A stretch of 64,000 bases of DNA from Pithys albifrons albifrons (lineage: Eukaryota > Chordata > Aves > Passeriformes > Thamnophilidae), in NCBI RefSeq assembly GCF_047495875.1, contig NC_092471.1, positions 15,335,001 through 15,399,000 of the forward strand, given 5' to 3'. Made by a program: the position numbers and the translations under genes. Positions 36,592 through 48,600 of the stretch are shown here, one piece after another (positions within the stretch are counted from its first letter, which is position 1; each line of letters begins with the position of its first letter). Below the pieces are notes generated by a model. That model was not told the DNA's origin. It ran no database searches and worked only from the letters and a program-made list of their open reading frames with translations.

Positions 36592-37099
36592 TGTTTCAGT
36601 TCTGGGCCCCTCAGTTCAGAAAGGATATTGAGGTGCTGGAGCGAGTCCAGAGAAGAGCAACAAGGCTGGTGAAGGGACTGGAGCACAAGCCCTATGGGGA
36701 GAGGCTGAGGGAGCTGGGGTTGTTTAGCTTGGAGAAGAGGAGGCTCAGAGGTGACCTCAGCACTGTCTGGAACTGCCTGAAGGGAAGTTCTGGCCAGGTG
36801 GGGGCTGGTCTCTTCTCCCAGGCACTCAGCAATAGGACAAGGGGGCATGGGCTCAAGCTCTGCCAGGGGAAATTTAAGTTGGATATCAGAAAAAAATTCT
36901 TTCCAGAGAGAGTAATCAGGCATTGGAATGGGCTGCCCAGAGAGGCGGTGGATTCACCATCCCTAGAGATTTTTAAACGCAGATTGGACATGGCGCTGGG
37001 TGCCATGATCTAGTAAATGGACTAGAGTTGGACTGAGGGTTGGACTCGATGATCTTGGAGGTCTTTTCCAACCCAATTGATTCTATGATTCTATGATTA
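36592..37099 (+). repeat. CR1 LINE, 5'-truncated, ORF2 C-terminus still open
   Basis: This is the best-preserved CR1 copy in the window. It enters ORF2 at 'CAGTTCTGGGCCCCTCAG' (encoding [15 protein letters not shown]). It keeps one uninterrupted frame through [39 protein letters not shown] and [19 protein letters not shown] to a TAG at about 37011-37013. That is the normal end of ORF2, and the usual 3' UTR blocks and ATTCTATGATTCTATGATTA tail follow. At the codon where the copies at 6105 and 17127 have TAG, this copy has TGG (Trp). It lacks the endonuclease and reverse transcriptase, so it cannot move. The 151-codon minus-strand frame is a shadow. Confidence 0.96.
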
Positions 37100-39379
37100 T
37101 ATAATTCAATAGCAGGCAAAAATGTAAGACAGACACTATAAAAGATAAAACATATCCTAGACTGGGTGAAAGCCAGGTTCAGGTTCCTTTCTTCAATGAT
37201 TTAGAATTATGCTGATTAAATACTCTGCGACATCTCAGACAAAATCTCTTCTTCCAGGTCTTTTACTCTTAAATCTGCATCTCTCCCACCCACAGCCAGG
37301 CAGTCCCCACAGCTCCCTTCAGCCAGCCACCATTTGCACAGCAAAACCTTCAGGAACTTTTCTTCTAGTTCCCGTTAATGAAAAACCAAACTGCAAAGTT
37401 CCAGAATATGATGCAAAGGAGAACAATTCAGGTGTCTCAGGAAGACCCCATCCTGACCTGATCAGAAATTTCAACAGATGCACTGGATGAGCAGTGTTGA
37501 CTCATGGCACAGAGTTCAGGCTGAACAATGGGCTTTGCTGGCTCAGCCTGCAACATACAAAGGGTGTAAGTAAAGTTGCAGATGTGTATTCACAGTCAGT
37601 GGCATGTAGTCCACAACAAATACAGAATATGCATTAAAGACACCGAAATGTGATGGCTCATCACTTTCTTGCATCTAAACAGTTATTAATCACAAGAGAT
37701 GCCTTCAAAAAGCCTGGCAGAATTTTCCTTCTAAAATATAACTGCTAACCCCAGCTATGCTATCATCCACAACTTAGGCAACATTGTACTGTTGGGTTTT
37801 CTACCACTGAAAAACGAAATGCAGTGAGGGAAGAGGTGTTTGCATTGCTTTCTCTTCTCAAGGGCCTTTTCTGAGTTGCTGTAAACTGATATGTTTCAAG
37901 CAAATACACTCTATAGGTGCTCCAGAGTCAGTTCAAAGGGAGAGCCTTTCACCTACAAACACACACAGGCAGTACTTTTAAATCTGTTCTCAGGGTAATG
38001 AGGCTTAAATTCACACACGAATTCTGCATTCCAGACTATGTCTATGCCTTGAAAATTTTAGATGACACCACAAAGCCAAAGATGTTCTCCCCAAATTTTG
38101 TTGGCTTTGCAAGCCATAGTGCTCCAAATAAACAGTGACTCCATGTGCTTTTAAAAGATGCCTTTCACTCTGCTGAGTCAGTATTGGCTGTACACAAATT
38201 GTCCTTGAGGATTTTGATTGTTCCATAAAGTATCTCTGGGCCTGTTAGGAACACTGCACACTCTCCTTGCTGCCATTAAATGAAATGGTGCACTGCATAC
38301 TGGATGAGAAATGCTGCAAAACTGGCTAAGGTTGGAGGGGGAGATTCTTGCACAAGTCCGGAAAATTGAGCAATTTTGAAAATCCATAGTAACAAATGGT
38401 TTGTCTAAATTGAGCAGCACAGAATGCATCTGAAGATCCACACAGAGATAAAAATCCCTTCTGCATATAGAAAACAGAGAATGAAATCCCACAAAACACA
38501 TTACCAAGTACTTTCCGCTATTTGCTCTTCAAAAGTAAAAAACATAGGAAAATTTTAAAATCACTGTAAAGAGTGCTTGGATTCTTTTTGAAAAATGCAC
38601 ACAAAAAAGACATAGCTAAATCTTTAACCCAGCAGTCAATATTTTACTAAGGTTAAAGAGAATCCATCTTTTTGCACATCTCTAGCTACAGTGGTTTGTG
38701 AAATTTTAACGAATTATATTTATTTTTTAACCTGTTTGGTATTCTATCCAGTTAATCTATTATATGTAGTCTCTTGGTTTGTGAGAGTGAACACTGTATT
38801 TATTTCAATCTATCTTTACAATTGACAATTGCAGACATTTAAAAACAAAAAACCTGGGGGTTTAATTAAAAAATGTGCATGCTTAGAATGAAGCATACTT
38901 TTTGGTTACTCATGAAAAGGTTTTGAGGACAAAGGGTATATCATACCTTCACTTCTACTCCTGTTTAAAACATATTGTCACCTGCTATTAGGTCAGAGAA
39001 GTTTCAGTAACTCTAACTTCCCCAGTAATGCAAGTTCCTTGTTTCTGAGTGTACCTGTAAGACTTGAAATCATTCAAGTCCCTTGTAAAGCTCATCTTGA
39101 GGGTTTAAATGGGATCTACATTAATATGATGCATAAAATGGGATGTACATGTGAAATGGGATGTTTATAATACATGAATGTAAACCTCTCAAAGAGTTTA
39201 ACAGTCATTAGTTTAAAAAAATCTCATGCATTAGAGCAGAATTAGAGCAGAATAGATGATTAGGCCATGGTGCTGGGAAAACAAAACTAACCAAACAAAA
39301 AAAAACCCAATACCCCCCAAAACCACACAAAAAAAAAAAAGTAATTTAAAAAAGCAGCTGTGAAAAATTATTTGGATAA
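37100..39379. other. Unique noncoding DNA, no gene seen
   Basis: No gene is recognised. Open frames of 71-109 codons overlap on opposite strands around 37.9-38.5 kb without domains. A degenerate AAATGGGAT direct repeat occurs three times at about 39108-39160, an 11-base tandem duplication (ATTAGAGCAGA) at 39231-39252, and an A/C-rich tract at 39295-39342. Confidence 0.55.
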
Positions 39380-40010
39380 ATCACATGCATCCAAATTGAC
39401 AGGACCTGATTCAGTTCACCCTCAGGTACACAGGAAATCAGCCAATACAATCTGTGAGTCATTAAAACTAATTTTTGAGAATTTGTTAAAGATATAAATG
39501 AAAGTTTCTAAAGGACTGGTGAAAGGTAAATTTTATGGGTACTTCCAAACTGAGGAAAAGGGTCTGGAAAATTATAGATCAGCCAATCTAACTTTAATGT
39601 TCAGCAAGATACTCGAACAAATCACTTAAGAGTCAATTTAAAAGCACCTACAAGGATAGCAAACATGATAAAAAGCAGCTAACATGGATCTGTCAAGAAG
39701 AGATCTCATCAAAACAATCCAATTTCCTTTCATGACAGGATAATGGGTCCCCCAGATAAGGGGAGGCATTGGAGACAATCTGTCTTGACTTTAGTATTGC
39801 ACTTGATGCTGTCCCTCAGGACACTCATGAGTAAACTAGGAAATTTGGGGCTGATGAAGACAAAAGGAGACGGGCACAAACCTTCCTATATGTGCAGCAA
39901 TCACCAGTTTGCTGGCAAGCAGAAATGCCTCTTGAGCAAAGTTCTAGATGAGTCTATCCTGGGCCCACTTTATATATATTTTCAATCCTTACTTCAGTGA
40001 TAGGTTGGAG
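39380..40010 (+). repeat. Old CR1-type LINE fragment, reverse-transcriptase domain
   Basis: Nucleotide blocks follow the reverse-transcriptase region of CR1 ORF2 in order. 'GAAAATTATAGATCAGCCAA' with 'CTAACTTTAATG' corresponds to the NYRPVSLTS motif. 'AACATGGATCTGTCAAGAAG' corresponds to the QHGFxKG motif. 'CTTGACTTTAGTATTGCACT' with 'GATGCTGTCCC' corresponds to the LDFSKAFDTVPH motif around the first catalytic aspartate. 'CTAGGAAATTTGGGGCTGATG' and 'CTGGGCCCACTTTATATATA' correspond to the GSVLGPxLF(N)I motif. Many stops and frameshifts, including LDFSKA changed to LDFSIA, make it inactive and old. No 3' tail is attached, so it was separated from its 3' end. Confidence 0.82.
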
Positions 40011-41864
40011 GAAATGTTCACTGCCACAAACCAAGAGACTACATATAATAGATTAACTGGATAGAATCCCAAATGGATTAAAAAATGGATAATTTGTAAT
40101 AATTTCGCAAACCACTATGGTTGGGGACATGTCCAAAACATTATTTTGCAGCAAAATAACTGTAAAATAATTTTCCATAACGTTTGAAGAGTGCTGGACT
40201 GGTTTGGGGACCATCAAGTCCTGCTTTATGACTTCAGACAGAATTCTGCATAAATATTTGTACTTTTTTCTTACATGTTCATATTAAATTAACCAATTCT
40301 GTTTAATGTTTATTAAATGTTTCTACTGTCCTGAAATAGCTGCACAGGAAATGTAGCTGGAGGACAGCTTGTTTTATTTTAGAGCCCTTCATATTAACTT
40401 CCCTTTCCCTCATTCATTTTTTCATCAATTTAGTAGATTGAAATGCACTTAGATTTTTTCTGAACTCTACTTTTTTAGGTAGTCATTGTGGCATACTGAA
40501 GGACAAGGGTGATGTTTTCTGATACAACAAAACCAAAAAGTGGAATCCACCAATTTTTATGTTGTTATTTATACAATCGGTCTGTACTGGCATAGCCTAA
40601 ACTTCTTTCATATCAAAGGGGATTTGGTCTATCCAGTAATTTTCAGGTGCTCACAGATTTGAAACATAGAAAACATTAATGCTTCATAGATGTTCAGGGA
40701 AAATGACACTAATCTTGTAATGAGAAATAAATTTATCAAGACTGCCTTAAGTCACTAAAATACATTGAATCTTGAAAAGCACTGTAAGCTTCTTTCTCAA
40801 AAAAAAGGTGCAAGACCTCCACCTGCTTTTATACGAGCTCATTATTGAACTGAGTCACTTCAGCTTTCATTCTATTTAAAAAAAAAAAGATAATTTTTCC
40901 TCCATTTACCTCCCTGTGATGAATAATTAGTTAATCTCTGTGCAATTATTTCAAACTGTATAAATATTCTCAGTATTGTTATTAGTATAACTCAACCTAG
41001 GTAAAATACAGAAAAAGTACCACTGCATATATTTAATCATATCAAATTATTATGCCTTGCAGTTAAAAAAAAAAAAGGTTGCCTTAAAGTGAGATATAAC
41101 AGGGAAAGCTGAATTAAGCTCTAAAAAAGATAATCAGAGAGGGTCTAAATAGAGATATCAACACAGAACTGACAGCTTGTCAGGACAGAGGGAAAAAGTA
41201 GGCATGACCCAGTCAGCAACACAACCACTCCTTCAAGCCAGGCAGCTCATCTGGAAACAGAAAACAGATAGAAAACTTTAACAAGTGTTCAGAGTGATCT
41301 CAGTCATTCATTTAAATAGGGAATCCCTAAATCCATAATCTTAATTTGTAGTGAATACGATACTCAGTAAAACCTTGGAATTTGCAGAACCACAGAGATT
41401 CCTCTGGAGCTGCTGTAGGAGGCAAGATGAGGGCACAGAGTGCAGAACATTAGGGCGAAATCCCCTGCACCACAATGGAAGGGTAAGACAAATGTAACAT
41501 TCTGCAGCTAACATTGTTCTTTATAATGTTTGACAGGTCACCTGCCTTGGCCATGTTCTACTTTGCGCTGACAAAGGTGAACAGAAGGAGAGGGAGAGGG
41601 ATAAAGACAAATTAAACATCAAATATTTCTGAAAATGAAACATGCTACAGATTTGGGTGCAACTTTAAAGTCTCCTTACATTCAAATGACCTGCCTAAAT
41701 GCTGTTATTGGAGGGCATTGGAGGGTGAATGGTGACGTGTTCATTGCATGTTGTCAATACGTGTGTCAAATATCTTGTTGTTACAGATATTTTTTCTGTA
41801 ATAGCACTTAAAGCTTAGGTCCTCTGCATTCAGGAAGCTGGGTAACACCTTTTTTGATTTACAG
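40011..41864. other. Unique AT-rich noncoding DNA, no gene seen
   Basis: No gene is seen, and no open frame of 60 codons or more. Short A-runs lie near 40799, 40878 and 41065. Confidence 0.6.
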
Positions 41865-42046
41865 AGGCATGCTCATGTGTTCTGCTACAAAGTCTTGAGG
41901 CCACAGAAACGGCAAGGAAGCATTCTGCTGACCGAGTTAAAAAGATCAGTAATTGTTCAGCCAGCCATGGGATGAAGAATGATCAATCATCAGAGGAGGA
42001 TAAGGATTTGGAGATTACATTGCACTACAGAAAATTAGATTTTTAA
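41865..42046 (+). other. Possible terminal coding exon, unassigned
   Basis: After a pyrimidine-rich acceptor-like 'CCTTTTTTGATTTACAG' ending at 41864, one frame stays open for 59 codons to a TAA at 42044-42046. It starts ACSCVLLQSLEATETARK and ends DKDLEITLHYRKLDF. It is hydrophilic and acid/base-rich in the second half. An AATAAA lies at 42085-42090, 39 bases after the stop, the layout of a last exon. The same frame is closed by TGA just upstream of the acceptor, so it could not be a longer ORF. The upstream intron would be phase 1. I do not recognise the peptide. All three signals are common in AT-rich DNA, so this is a hypothesis only. Confidence 0.2.
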
Positions 42047-45000
42047 CCATTAGTGACAAAGGTGATTTTTTTCATTGTGTGATCAATAAAATGCGAGCAC
42101 TTGTCTTTTTTACCACTGTAACTAAGCTTATTTTAGGGTATTTGTTAATAATAAACAATTAGAATTTCTATAGAGGCTTTTTAGATTTTTCACTACTTGA
42201 CTCATCAGTTTCACTACTTGTGTGGGGAGAATGAGTATTGGTAAGGTTAAAAAATCCTGTTCTCCAAGGGCATGTGGGAATGACAGCCGTACAGATTTAG
42301 AAAAATATCAACTGAAAAGGGCCTGTGGGTGACCTAAGAATAGACCAACCATCAGTTAGCTTGTGCAGACACATAGGCACTATATTCACCCCAGGCTAGG
42401 GCTCCAAAAGACTTCAGCAGGCCAAGATAATGAGCTTTTAAACATAGATTTAGGTTTTGAACATCCATGGAAAATCTATTTGAGCTTGTTTCTAGGGGTT
42501 CCACATTCCTGCTTTCCCTTTCCTTTTTTCCTTCCTCTGCCCTTTCCACCCATTGATCCTATTAGGAGCTGATGAGCAGGACTACAATCTGAGCAATCAT
42601 TACCTGTTTAAACTCTTAATCTGCTGCTCAGTCCACTTCAAGGGGTACTCTTCAGGGAGAACAAAGTCTGCACATGAAAGTATAAAGTTTACATAATCTA
42701 CAGGTGTAAATTTTATCTTTCTGTCCCCATAGCATAAGCTATACAGTCAAATCCCAATCTACATCCTCCAAGATGGGTGAGGAAATGGGTTTTTTCTTGC
42801 TACCTGGTTAGTCTCTGAAAGTGCTTTCACTCGTTCTAAGCTGAAGTGTTTTGTTTAGCATACACTTTTCATGCCTGTGACTCTTTCAGAGACCACCATT
42901 TCATTTCTGGCTAGTTCCTGATCTAAACAACCAGACTTCAGAATCCAAATCCTCCATGGACAAAACCCTGATCCTTTCCGATATCCCTGGCCAGTCCCAG
43001 CAGTCACGAAATTAAAAGGATGGGTTAATGTGTTCCTACTGCCATTGGCTGAGTCACTGCAGCAAAAAAAGGGCCACTGGTTCATGCCAGAATCACTTCT
43101 CTGTGTGAGAAAAGATAGAAAACAGAGGAGAATATTTTCTCTCTCACTTTGCTTAAAGACTTAAATTTAAAAATCGTAAGTTAAACCCTCCACTCTTCAG
43201 ATCAAATAGATTTTCTCCTGAATTTTCTGGTGAATTTCAGGGCACTGTTCCTCTAAATAGAGCAAGTTTCCTATAACAAAGTGGTGCAGGGAAATGTAAC
43301 AGTATAGTTTGTTTTCAAAAAAACAGTATAATGAAGTTTCACTTCAAAAGTTCCAGTAGGGCTAAACTAAAGTATTTTGAACATAGGACTGACCAAACCA
43401 GAGCACCTGAGTGTTCTATTTGGTTCAGTCCCCTGTCTGTGACAGCACCAGAGCAGAGAAACAGCAGTGAAGGGCCAATACAGGCACGTGGTACTTTCTT
43501 CAGGTATTCTCAAAGCTCTGCAGCTCAAGGACTGTCTGACCTAAAGTTCTTTCCATGGATTTGGTAACTATTAAGGAATTTCTCTTCTATAGACTTCATG
43601 CTTTTACTGAGCCTTTGAAAATTTTTCTCCTCCCTCATACTCTGCAGAAAGTAATAAAGGGTTGGTCATACAATAATAAACTGACTTTTTGCCTTGTTTA
43701 GAACCTGCCACCTCCTAGTCTCACTTAGCAAAAGCACAGCAATATAGACAGTGCATATAACAAATCTGTACCTCCAATTACAAATACATTTAAATAATAA
43801 AAAAGGATGTTTCAGCAAAGAAAGATACATGCTACATAACTATTTTGAAGTAATTTATGCAGTAATAGGCTGCTTTATTATTTAAAAAAAAATAAAATTG
43901 AGGGAGAAAATTTTACCAGCTCTGTTGTGTTTCTAGTTAGGCACATCTGCTGGATATGATGTTCTGTCAGTGAAGTGTAAAACTATAATGCAAGTAAAAT
44001 AAAAAAAGCTATTTTAGTGTGAGAAAAAGACAAGTTTTATGTCTTTAGATACTAGCTCCTCTACTTACACCAACAATATATCAAGTTCCAATTACCTCTG
44101 TGTTCGCTTCCCAGGAAAATTAAACATTTGGTGTCTTGTTCTTATTGTTCTGTAATGAATTACACAGCACACCTAAGTGTTACTTAAATATGCAGCAGAG
44201 CTCTGCTCTCCTGAAGTTATTTTTTTATCTGTGGAAACATGCTGGTATTTAACAAAGTAATAGAGCTTAATCAACTTGCAAGTGTATGGCTAGTTTGGTT
44301 TTGAAAACAAATTCACTGGTAATTTCACAAAGCCATTGATGTTTCTATAAATAAATATCTTAATACTGAGACAATACAATATTAGTCTCCATAAAGTCAA
44401 AGATTTAATGACACACCAATAACTTTAATCATTGAGCCCTCTTTGACATAATCAGCAATTAAGTGATAAAAAAATGGAAAGGTCTGGGAAGGCCTCAATG
44501 GAGTTGAATGGAGAGATTCTCCCATATTTTAGGATTGTCTTGGTAATTAATATGGAAGAATAAGGATCTAGTTGATATTTTTTCTTTTTCTTTTTTTTTT
44601 TAATGTAGAGAACAAACTATAATTTATGAACATAAAACATTATGCAAAACTCTCTGTTGAAGGCAGGAGTGGATTTGGAAAAAAAATGGACAGAAAACAC
44701 CTGAAGAAAATTTCTCCATCTCTCACTGTCCAAAGACATTCAAACTTTAAACATATTTAGAGAACATTTTAAGGTGATATAATGAATTCTCTTTTTAAGG
44801 GAAAAAAATAAGAAAAGAAGACTGACTGTGGAGTAAAACTCTTTTTAAAAATTGTGAATGTATTTTATCTATTAAGAGTTTCTGTGTCCTCACTCCTGCA
44901 TAATTATCACATAACACATAAAATCCTTTTCTTCTCTTCCTTTATATGTTGATTTTACCACTTCCTTGCCCTCAGTTCTATACCTGAGACATATTTACCA

Positions 45001-45454
45001 TCATTTGCCTCAGCTTTTGCTTTTCCAGAACTTCTTGGATATTGTACATTTTATGTCTCCCTCTGAAATAACAGAATCTAAATTACAGAATTACTGGGAA
45101 AGAAAATATGCATTTACAGTAAGGTATTAGAGGATAATCCACCAAACAATTTGTTTGCTTCTTAAGTAGAGCACATTTTATTTTCTGTTGCTGTGAACTT
45201 AGCTGAAATCTGCATTAATCTCTCTGTAAGGATCCTTAAAACTCCAAAGAAGCAACATTCATGAGGGAAAAAAAAATCATTCAGAAAATTCAGAGGGTTT
45301 TTAGGGGCATGATAGTTTTTTTGATTGGTTTTAGGTTTTTTGTGGGGCTTTTTAAACAAAGAATCATCTCACAGTCCTCATCCACAGGAAATCCATTTCC
45401 TCACCTGGTGCAGTTCTCATCTCCTCACATTATTAACACTAAAATCTTCCACAG
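42047..45454. other. Unique noncoding DNA, no gene seen
   Basis: Open frames of 65-78 codons (42352-42572 on both strands, 42855-43085 minus, 43331-43567 plus) show no domains and partly overlap on opposite strands. Poly-T/A tracts lie near 43881 and 44590. Confidence 0.55.
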
Positions 45455-45460
45455 TCAAAA

Positions 45461-45616
45461 ATGAGAGGAAACAGCCATGCCCCAGATCGTCTCTTCCAAG
45501 GCATTACTCGGAGTTGGGAACAAGAGAACTCAGATTACCTCCGACTGGTTGAGTCTGTGATTGACACAGTTCAAGTGTCTCTTCAAGGAAAGCAAATCAA
45601 GAGACTTCTAAAATAA
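45461..45616 (+). other. Short ORF or possible last exon, unassigned
   Basis: A 51-codon frame begins MRGNSHAPDRLFQGITRSWE and ends GKQIKRLLK, stopping at TAA 45614-45616, which overlaps an AATAAA (45612-45617). The ATG has A at -3 and A at +4. Six bases before it is an acceptor-like 'ATCTTCCACAG' with a branch-point-like TTAAC about 20 bases upstream of the AG. Three CpG dinucleotides fall within about 50 bases, above the local background, which is unusual in CpG-depleted avian DNA. An in-frame TAA at 45440-45442 closes the frame upstream, so any longer protein needs splicing. I do not recognise the peptide, and length alone does not exceed chance. Confidence 0.2.
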
Positions 45617-48600
45617 AAGTGGAGTAGGAAACAAAGCTCTCTACAGTCACTGCTCCCTAATCTTAATTATTTTAATTAATATTTTATGGGTTGCAAATGC
45701 AGGGAGGTTTATGCTTTGCCACTTTGGCGTAATCAAGTTTCTTTCACTATTAGCTGATTAATCTCTGTTTTCTCTTTTAGATGATTACATTTGTTTAAAG
45801 TCAGGGTTTAGCTCAAAATGACACATTGTAAGAATAACCTACTGAAACAGCTAATCCTTGTTGGTAATTAGTTGTAATGACTTCTAAAGGGAAAAGAAAC
45901 AGCAAGAGGGGGAAAAAAGGTTATGGGGTTTTTTCTCCACAATATTTGTGTCTTAAAGATATGCTGCATTAACCCCAAACATTTGGGGCTTGTTTGTTAA
46001 ATCACAGGTGGTTTGTTTTCAGTTTGAGCTTTAAAATACTGAACAGCATTATCACTTGTGATATCTAAATTCCTGAAATTAAGAAATTTTAATCTAGCTG
46101 CATTTATTTTTTTTAAGATTACTGATAGTTGTTCTGCCCACGAAAATTATTCTACGTATCTTTTTGTGCACACAGAAACATATGTACATAGATCAATACT
46201 GATATACACAAGTGTACTCTTAAACAGTGTTCCTTTACTTTCCCTTGGACTAAATTCAAACATGACTGTGAAGAAGAAAAGGAAAAGGGGGGGAGGGGGG
46301 TACTAAAAAAGAAAAAAACCTGTAATGCAACATTTGTTCCATTGTTCCCATGCCTTTTTGTTAATTTTCCAGGTATTGTGTGAGAGTTTCTCCCTCAGGA
46401 TGCAAGATTCTCTGTGGAATGAAGAGAGTTTCTTCAGAAGGAGAAGTATCAAACATGCCACCAGGATGGAGGGAAGGAAACCTGGGATTTCACAGTGAAA
46501 AGGGTGCAGAGATGATTCTTGCTGCTTCCTCTTCTATACTGTGTAACCAACAGTAAAGAGTTGTCACACACAAACTCCTTTTGGTTGTTTGTAGTTTAGC
46601 CACATCACATACTCAAAACAAAAAATGAAGAACTTTTTTGGAAAATGGAATAACAGAAAAGGGGTAAGGAAGATTCTTCATCCATTTGACAGCCATACGC
46701 AAAGGAAAAAAGAGGGAGAGAGAGAGAGATCAGTACTGTGTGAGATCTGAAGAAAACTAACTGCAAAGAATGGTAAAAGAGGCTTGTTTGAAGCTCTCAG
46801 ATCTCCTATCAGTAAGTTTTAAAACTGAAAGGAAGCATCTCTTTTTTCTCCTCCCTCCCTTCTAGATCAAAATGAAGATCCTTTGAACAAGAACTAAAAC
46901 AAAACTCATAGACACAAAAGTGCAACAAATTGATAAAAAGGATGGGGCCAGAATGAAAGCAAGAAGGGGATCAGAGGATCAAGAAAGAGTCACTGGAAAA
47001 GTATCAGGGGAAAAATAAAGAAAGCAAAGATGATCAAATAGGATGGATAAAGTTTAATGTTAAAACTGGACCTTTTGTGTCTATTCCTAGAATAGTCATT
47101 GCTTAAAATATCAAGGAACTTATTTAGTCCTGCTTCTACTGTCATTAATATTGCCTGTAATAAAAACCCCTCAAGCATTCCTGCACTCAGAGAGAAAACA
47201 GTTGTTTTCAGAAGACTTTAACATTGTTTGGTGTTTTCTGGTATTTTCATCAAAGTGTGTGGCCATATGCTGCCTTTTGGTACCGTGATTGTCATCTGCA
47301 TAACTGGCTTACATTGAAGTGAAATACTTCACATATTTTAATGTGAACTCCAGGGGTAAACAGTTCCTGACTGAAAGTTAATTCAAGTAAATGGAAAAGT
47401 TCTTATCAGGTCTTCCTTTTCTCAATATTTTTCATTTAATTTTCAAGTTAATGTTGCAAGGCAATGTAATTGCATCTATAAAAATTATTTGGGGGGGGGG
47501 GTTTGGTTGGGGTTTTTTACCATTTCCAGAAATAGATATTTCCATAGTATTTCACTACAGAAAATAGCTGTGGATGATCCAAATAAGAGCTCAGAAAGGG
47601 AGGTACTCAGAATTTTTACTGTCTCATAGAGAATGACACCTATGAGGAAAGGAGAAAGAGGAAGAAACCAAACATAGAGATGCCCAGAAAACAAAAGGAC
47701 CACTTAAGGAAGTTGATGTATATGCTGACCTCCACCAAATGTAAAATCAACCCTTCTGATGTCCAGCTGTCACTCCTGTCACTGGGGATGGAGAGAAGGA
47801 GGAATCAGGAGTCCTTCTCTTCATCTATCCAAGCCTTCAGCTTTTTGCAATCAACAGGTAGCAAGAAATCCCTAAAAAAACATTAAATTTTCTGGTTGGA
47901 CTCCAGTTCTTTAGCCATTCAGACTACTAGCAGGGGATACAAAGCTTGTTTCATGCTAATATAGATTCCCAGGGTATCTGTGCTACACCCTCAACACTAA
48001 AATTCAACTGTCATAGAATTCAAAAATGTCTTTATGCCCAACAATTATCACTTCAGTGCTAATTTCTATGGGAAACCTACTTTAGAAGTCATCATGGCCT
48101 CCAGTTTTAGCATTCTAGACACCAAATGTGTCCAATTTTCATGTAATTTTTGCCCTGAATATGTATTTTTAGAGGGCACATGAGGCTAGTGGAGAAAAAC
48201 CCATTTTTCCCTTTTAGGCTGTCACAGAAAAATATATTTAGTAGATATTCTTTTTTAAAAATGATTGTTATATTTCACAATTCTCTGAAATTTCATTGGA
48301 ATGCATCAAGACTACCCTGTTCATAATCAGCTATGTTCAAATGGAGTAAACAAGGAAATCATGTGAAAAGGAAAAAGCATTTCTTCTTTTAACAGCCACT
48401 GAATCTCTTGCCATATGATTTTTAATTCATAAATTTTACAGCATATTGCCACCTATAGGATAGCACCTAAATGTAGCTTCCAAAAATTAAGCTGTGGTTA
48501 CTTTCTTTGTAGCCCTCTTGCAATTTGCATAGTGAAACCATAATGGTGTGTGGGTCCTGTGATCCTATGATTCTACATAAATCACTGATGGATATTTCGT

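Noticed and set aside
36468..36923. 151-codon minus-strand open frame
   Set aside because: It is an antisense shadow of the CR1 ORF2 C-terminus at 36592-37099.
48561..48575. CR1-tail-like GATCCTATGATTCTA
   Set aside because: No CR1 3' UTR blocks lie upstream on either strand. A short match like this is expected by chance or is too decayed to call.
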